A stretch of DNA of 64,000 nt from Sphingomonas sp. (GTDB lineage: Bacteria; Pseudomonadota; Alphaproteobacteria; Sphingomonadales; Sphingomonadaceae): positions 62,001-126,000 of the forward strand of contig JAFKLY010000002.1 in NCBI GenBank assembly GCA_017304655.1, in the 5' to 3' direction. Under the pieces are notes generated by a model, which was not told the origin of the DNA, searched no databases, and saw only the letters and a program-made list of their open reading frames with translations. A program made the translations under genes and the position numbers. Positions 62,807-64,000 of the stretch are shown here, in pieces (position 1 is the first letter of the stretch; each line of letters starts with the position of its first letter).

Positions 62807-64000
62807 TCCGCGGTCTTGCGCTGCTGCTGGTCCTGCTGGTTGCTGCCCCGCTCCGGGCGCAACCGCTCACGCTGGACGAGGTGCTGCAATCTTCCGCCAA
62901 TCATGCGCCCGCGATCATGGAGGCAATGGCGCGGGAGCGGCAGGCGGATGGGCGGCGCCTGTCGGCGCAGGGCGCGTTCGATCTTCTGTTCGAGGGCGAG
63001 GCGCAGTCCCGGTTGCTTGGCTATTATGACGGCACCAGCATCGAGGCCCGGGCCAGCCGGCCGCTCACGACCAATGGCGGCTCGGTCTATGGCGGCTATC
63101 GCGTCTCGCGCGGCGCGTTCCCGACCTATGAAGACAAGTCGTTCACCAACCAGTTGGGGGAAGTGAAGGTCGGCGCCATCTTCTCGCTGATGCGCGACCG
63201 GCTGATCGATGAGCGGCGCGCGCGGGTGGGGCTTGCGCAAGACGATGTCGCGCTGGCGCGGCTTGAACGCGAGATGGTGGCCATTGGCGTGCAGCGGCGT
63301 GCGATCGAGGCCTATCAAGCCCGGGTTGCGGCGGGCATGCGCGTTGCCGTCTATCGCGATCTCCTGTCGCTGGCGACGACCCGGCAGGAATCGATCGAAC
63401 GCCAGATTGCGCTTGGCGCCCGCCCTCAGATTCTCTGCATCGAGAACCGCCAGAATATCCTGCGTCGCCAGACCTTGCTGGTGCGCGCCGAGCAGGATCT
63501 GGCGTCAACGGCCAATGCGCTGTCCTTCTATCTGCGCGATGCGCAGGGCCAGCGGATCACGCCGGGGAACGATCGCTTGCCGGGGACCTTTCCGCCCCTT
63601 CGCCTGCCCCGCCTGACCGGCGACCTCTCCGCCGGCATCCAGCGCCCGGATCTCCACGCAATCCTGGTGCGGCTGCAGCAGGCAGAGGCGCGGCGCTTGC
63701 TGGCCGAAAACGAGCTGCGCCCGCGCCTCGACCTCAAGGCCGAGGCCGCCAAGGACATTGGCCCGGTGGGGCTGGGCGGCCCTTCGCGCACGCCGATGGA
63801 AGGCATGGTCGGCTTGCGCTTCTCCCTGCCGCTGGAGCGGCGCCAGGCGCGTGGCAAGATCGCCGAGGCGACCGCAGAAGCGGACAGCCTGCGCCTGCGC
63901 CGCAGGACGATCGAGGACCAGATCCTCGTCGAGGTGAACGGGCTGGCGATCCAGGCGACCAATGCAGATCGCCTCGTCGCCCTCGCCGCCGATGAAACCG
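62803..64000 (+). CDS. TolC-family outer-membrane factor, cut by the window edge
   Basis: An open frame of at least 399 residues. A signal peptide (residues 1-19, ending PLRAQ) is followed by LTLDEVLQSSANHAPAIMEAMARERQADG and two further helical hairpins (LAQDDVALARLEREMVAIGVQRRAIEAYQARVAAG and GKIAEATAEADSLRLRRRTIEDQILVEVNGLAIQATNADRLVALAADET), as in TolC-type channels. It completes an inner membrane-adaptor-outer membrane set with the two genes before. The 3' end is outside the window. Confidence 0.93.
   Translation, partial: MIRGLALLLVLLVAAPLRAQPLTLDEVLQSSANHAPAIMEAMARERQADGRRLSAQGAFDLLFEGEAQSRLLGYYDGTSIEARASRPLTTNGGSVYGGYRVSRGAFPTYEDKSFTNQLGEVKVGAIFSLMRDRLIDERRARVGLAQDDVALARLEREMVAIGVQRRAIEAYQARVAAGMRVAVYRDLLSLATTRQESIERQIALGARPQILCIENRQNILRRQTLLVRAEQDLASTANALSFYLRDAQGQRITPGNDRLPGTFPPLRLPRLTGDLSAGIQRPDLHAILVRLQQAEARRLLAENELRPRLDLKAEAAKDIGPVGLGGPSRTPMEGMVGLRFSLPLERRQARGKIAEATAEADSLRLRRRTIEDQILVEVNGLAIQATNADRLVALAADET

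Noticed and set aside
1..64000. CRISPR arrays, prophage genes or restriction systems
   Set aside because: Looked for regularly spaced repeats, Cas, phage structural and methylase genes; none seen.

Overview
The window is GC-rich, densely coded chromosomal DNA from an alphaproteobacterium, most likely a sphingomonad (Sphingomonadales). The signs are a MipZ division-site ATPase, a DUF3576 lipoprotein ahead of leuS, a PEPxxWA-CTERM protein, a bactofilin next to an M23 peptidase, a cytochrome bc1 chaperone next to a YceD protein, and a large TonB-dependent receptor. Many starts are GTG and many neighbouring genes overlap by 1-4 bases, so translational coupling is common. Families are assigned by motif reading, not by a database search.

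Layout. 1-3.4 kb: panC (cut by the left edge), divergent mipZ with a J-domain protein, and a phosphomannomutase/phosphoglucomutase, followed by a likely small RNA with a strong terminator. 3.6-8.8 kb: a ligase-associated type DEXH helicase and PdeM phosphoesterase, separated by a tandem retropepsin-like protease and the tRNA hydroxylase TrhO. 8.9-14.6 kb: a TonB receptor, a HAD phosphatase coupled to YggS, a ThiE-like protein and an outer-membrane-like protein. 14.9-19.4 kb: the coupled run DUF3576-leuS-lptE-holA. 19.9-23.5 kb: an MFS transporter, then NsrR divergent from a tightly coupled nitric-oxide-resistance operon (truncated globin, alternative oxidase, DUF1971). 23.5-37.5 kb: secreted DUF6152-type proteins, CapA, MsrB, PBP1A, RlmJ, a YgjP-like peptidase, YcgN, SCO, an ankyrin protein, DinB, a GFA-family protein, YceD, bc1 chaperone and BamE. 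37.6-46.2 kb: malic enzyme, mutS, glnD and a universal stress protein behind an FNR-type box. 46.5-57.7 kb: rpmI-rplT, a PEP-CTERM protein, pheS-pheT with a palindromic repeat between them, an aldose epimerase, prfC, and bactofilin with its M23 peptidase. 58.1-64 kb: tRNA-Ser(GCT), a damaged IS5-family element, an OxyR-like regulator without the redox cysteines, and an ABC-HlyD-TolC operon cut by the right edge.

The most unusual content is at the right end. The ABC protein keeps a normal transmembrane region and an NBD-shaped C-terminus, but its Walker A, Q-loop, signature, Walker B and H-switch are all degenerate. It still sits in a coupled operon with an adaptor and an outer-membrane factor, behind an OxyR-type operator. 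The other strong signals are the NsrR/AOX nitric oxide module with two 11-1-11 operators, and a three-copy dispersed repeat (conserved blocks of 44-45 bp) that always lies between convergent genes.
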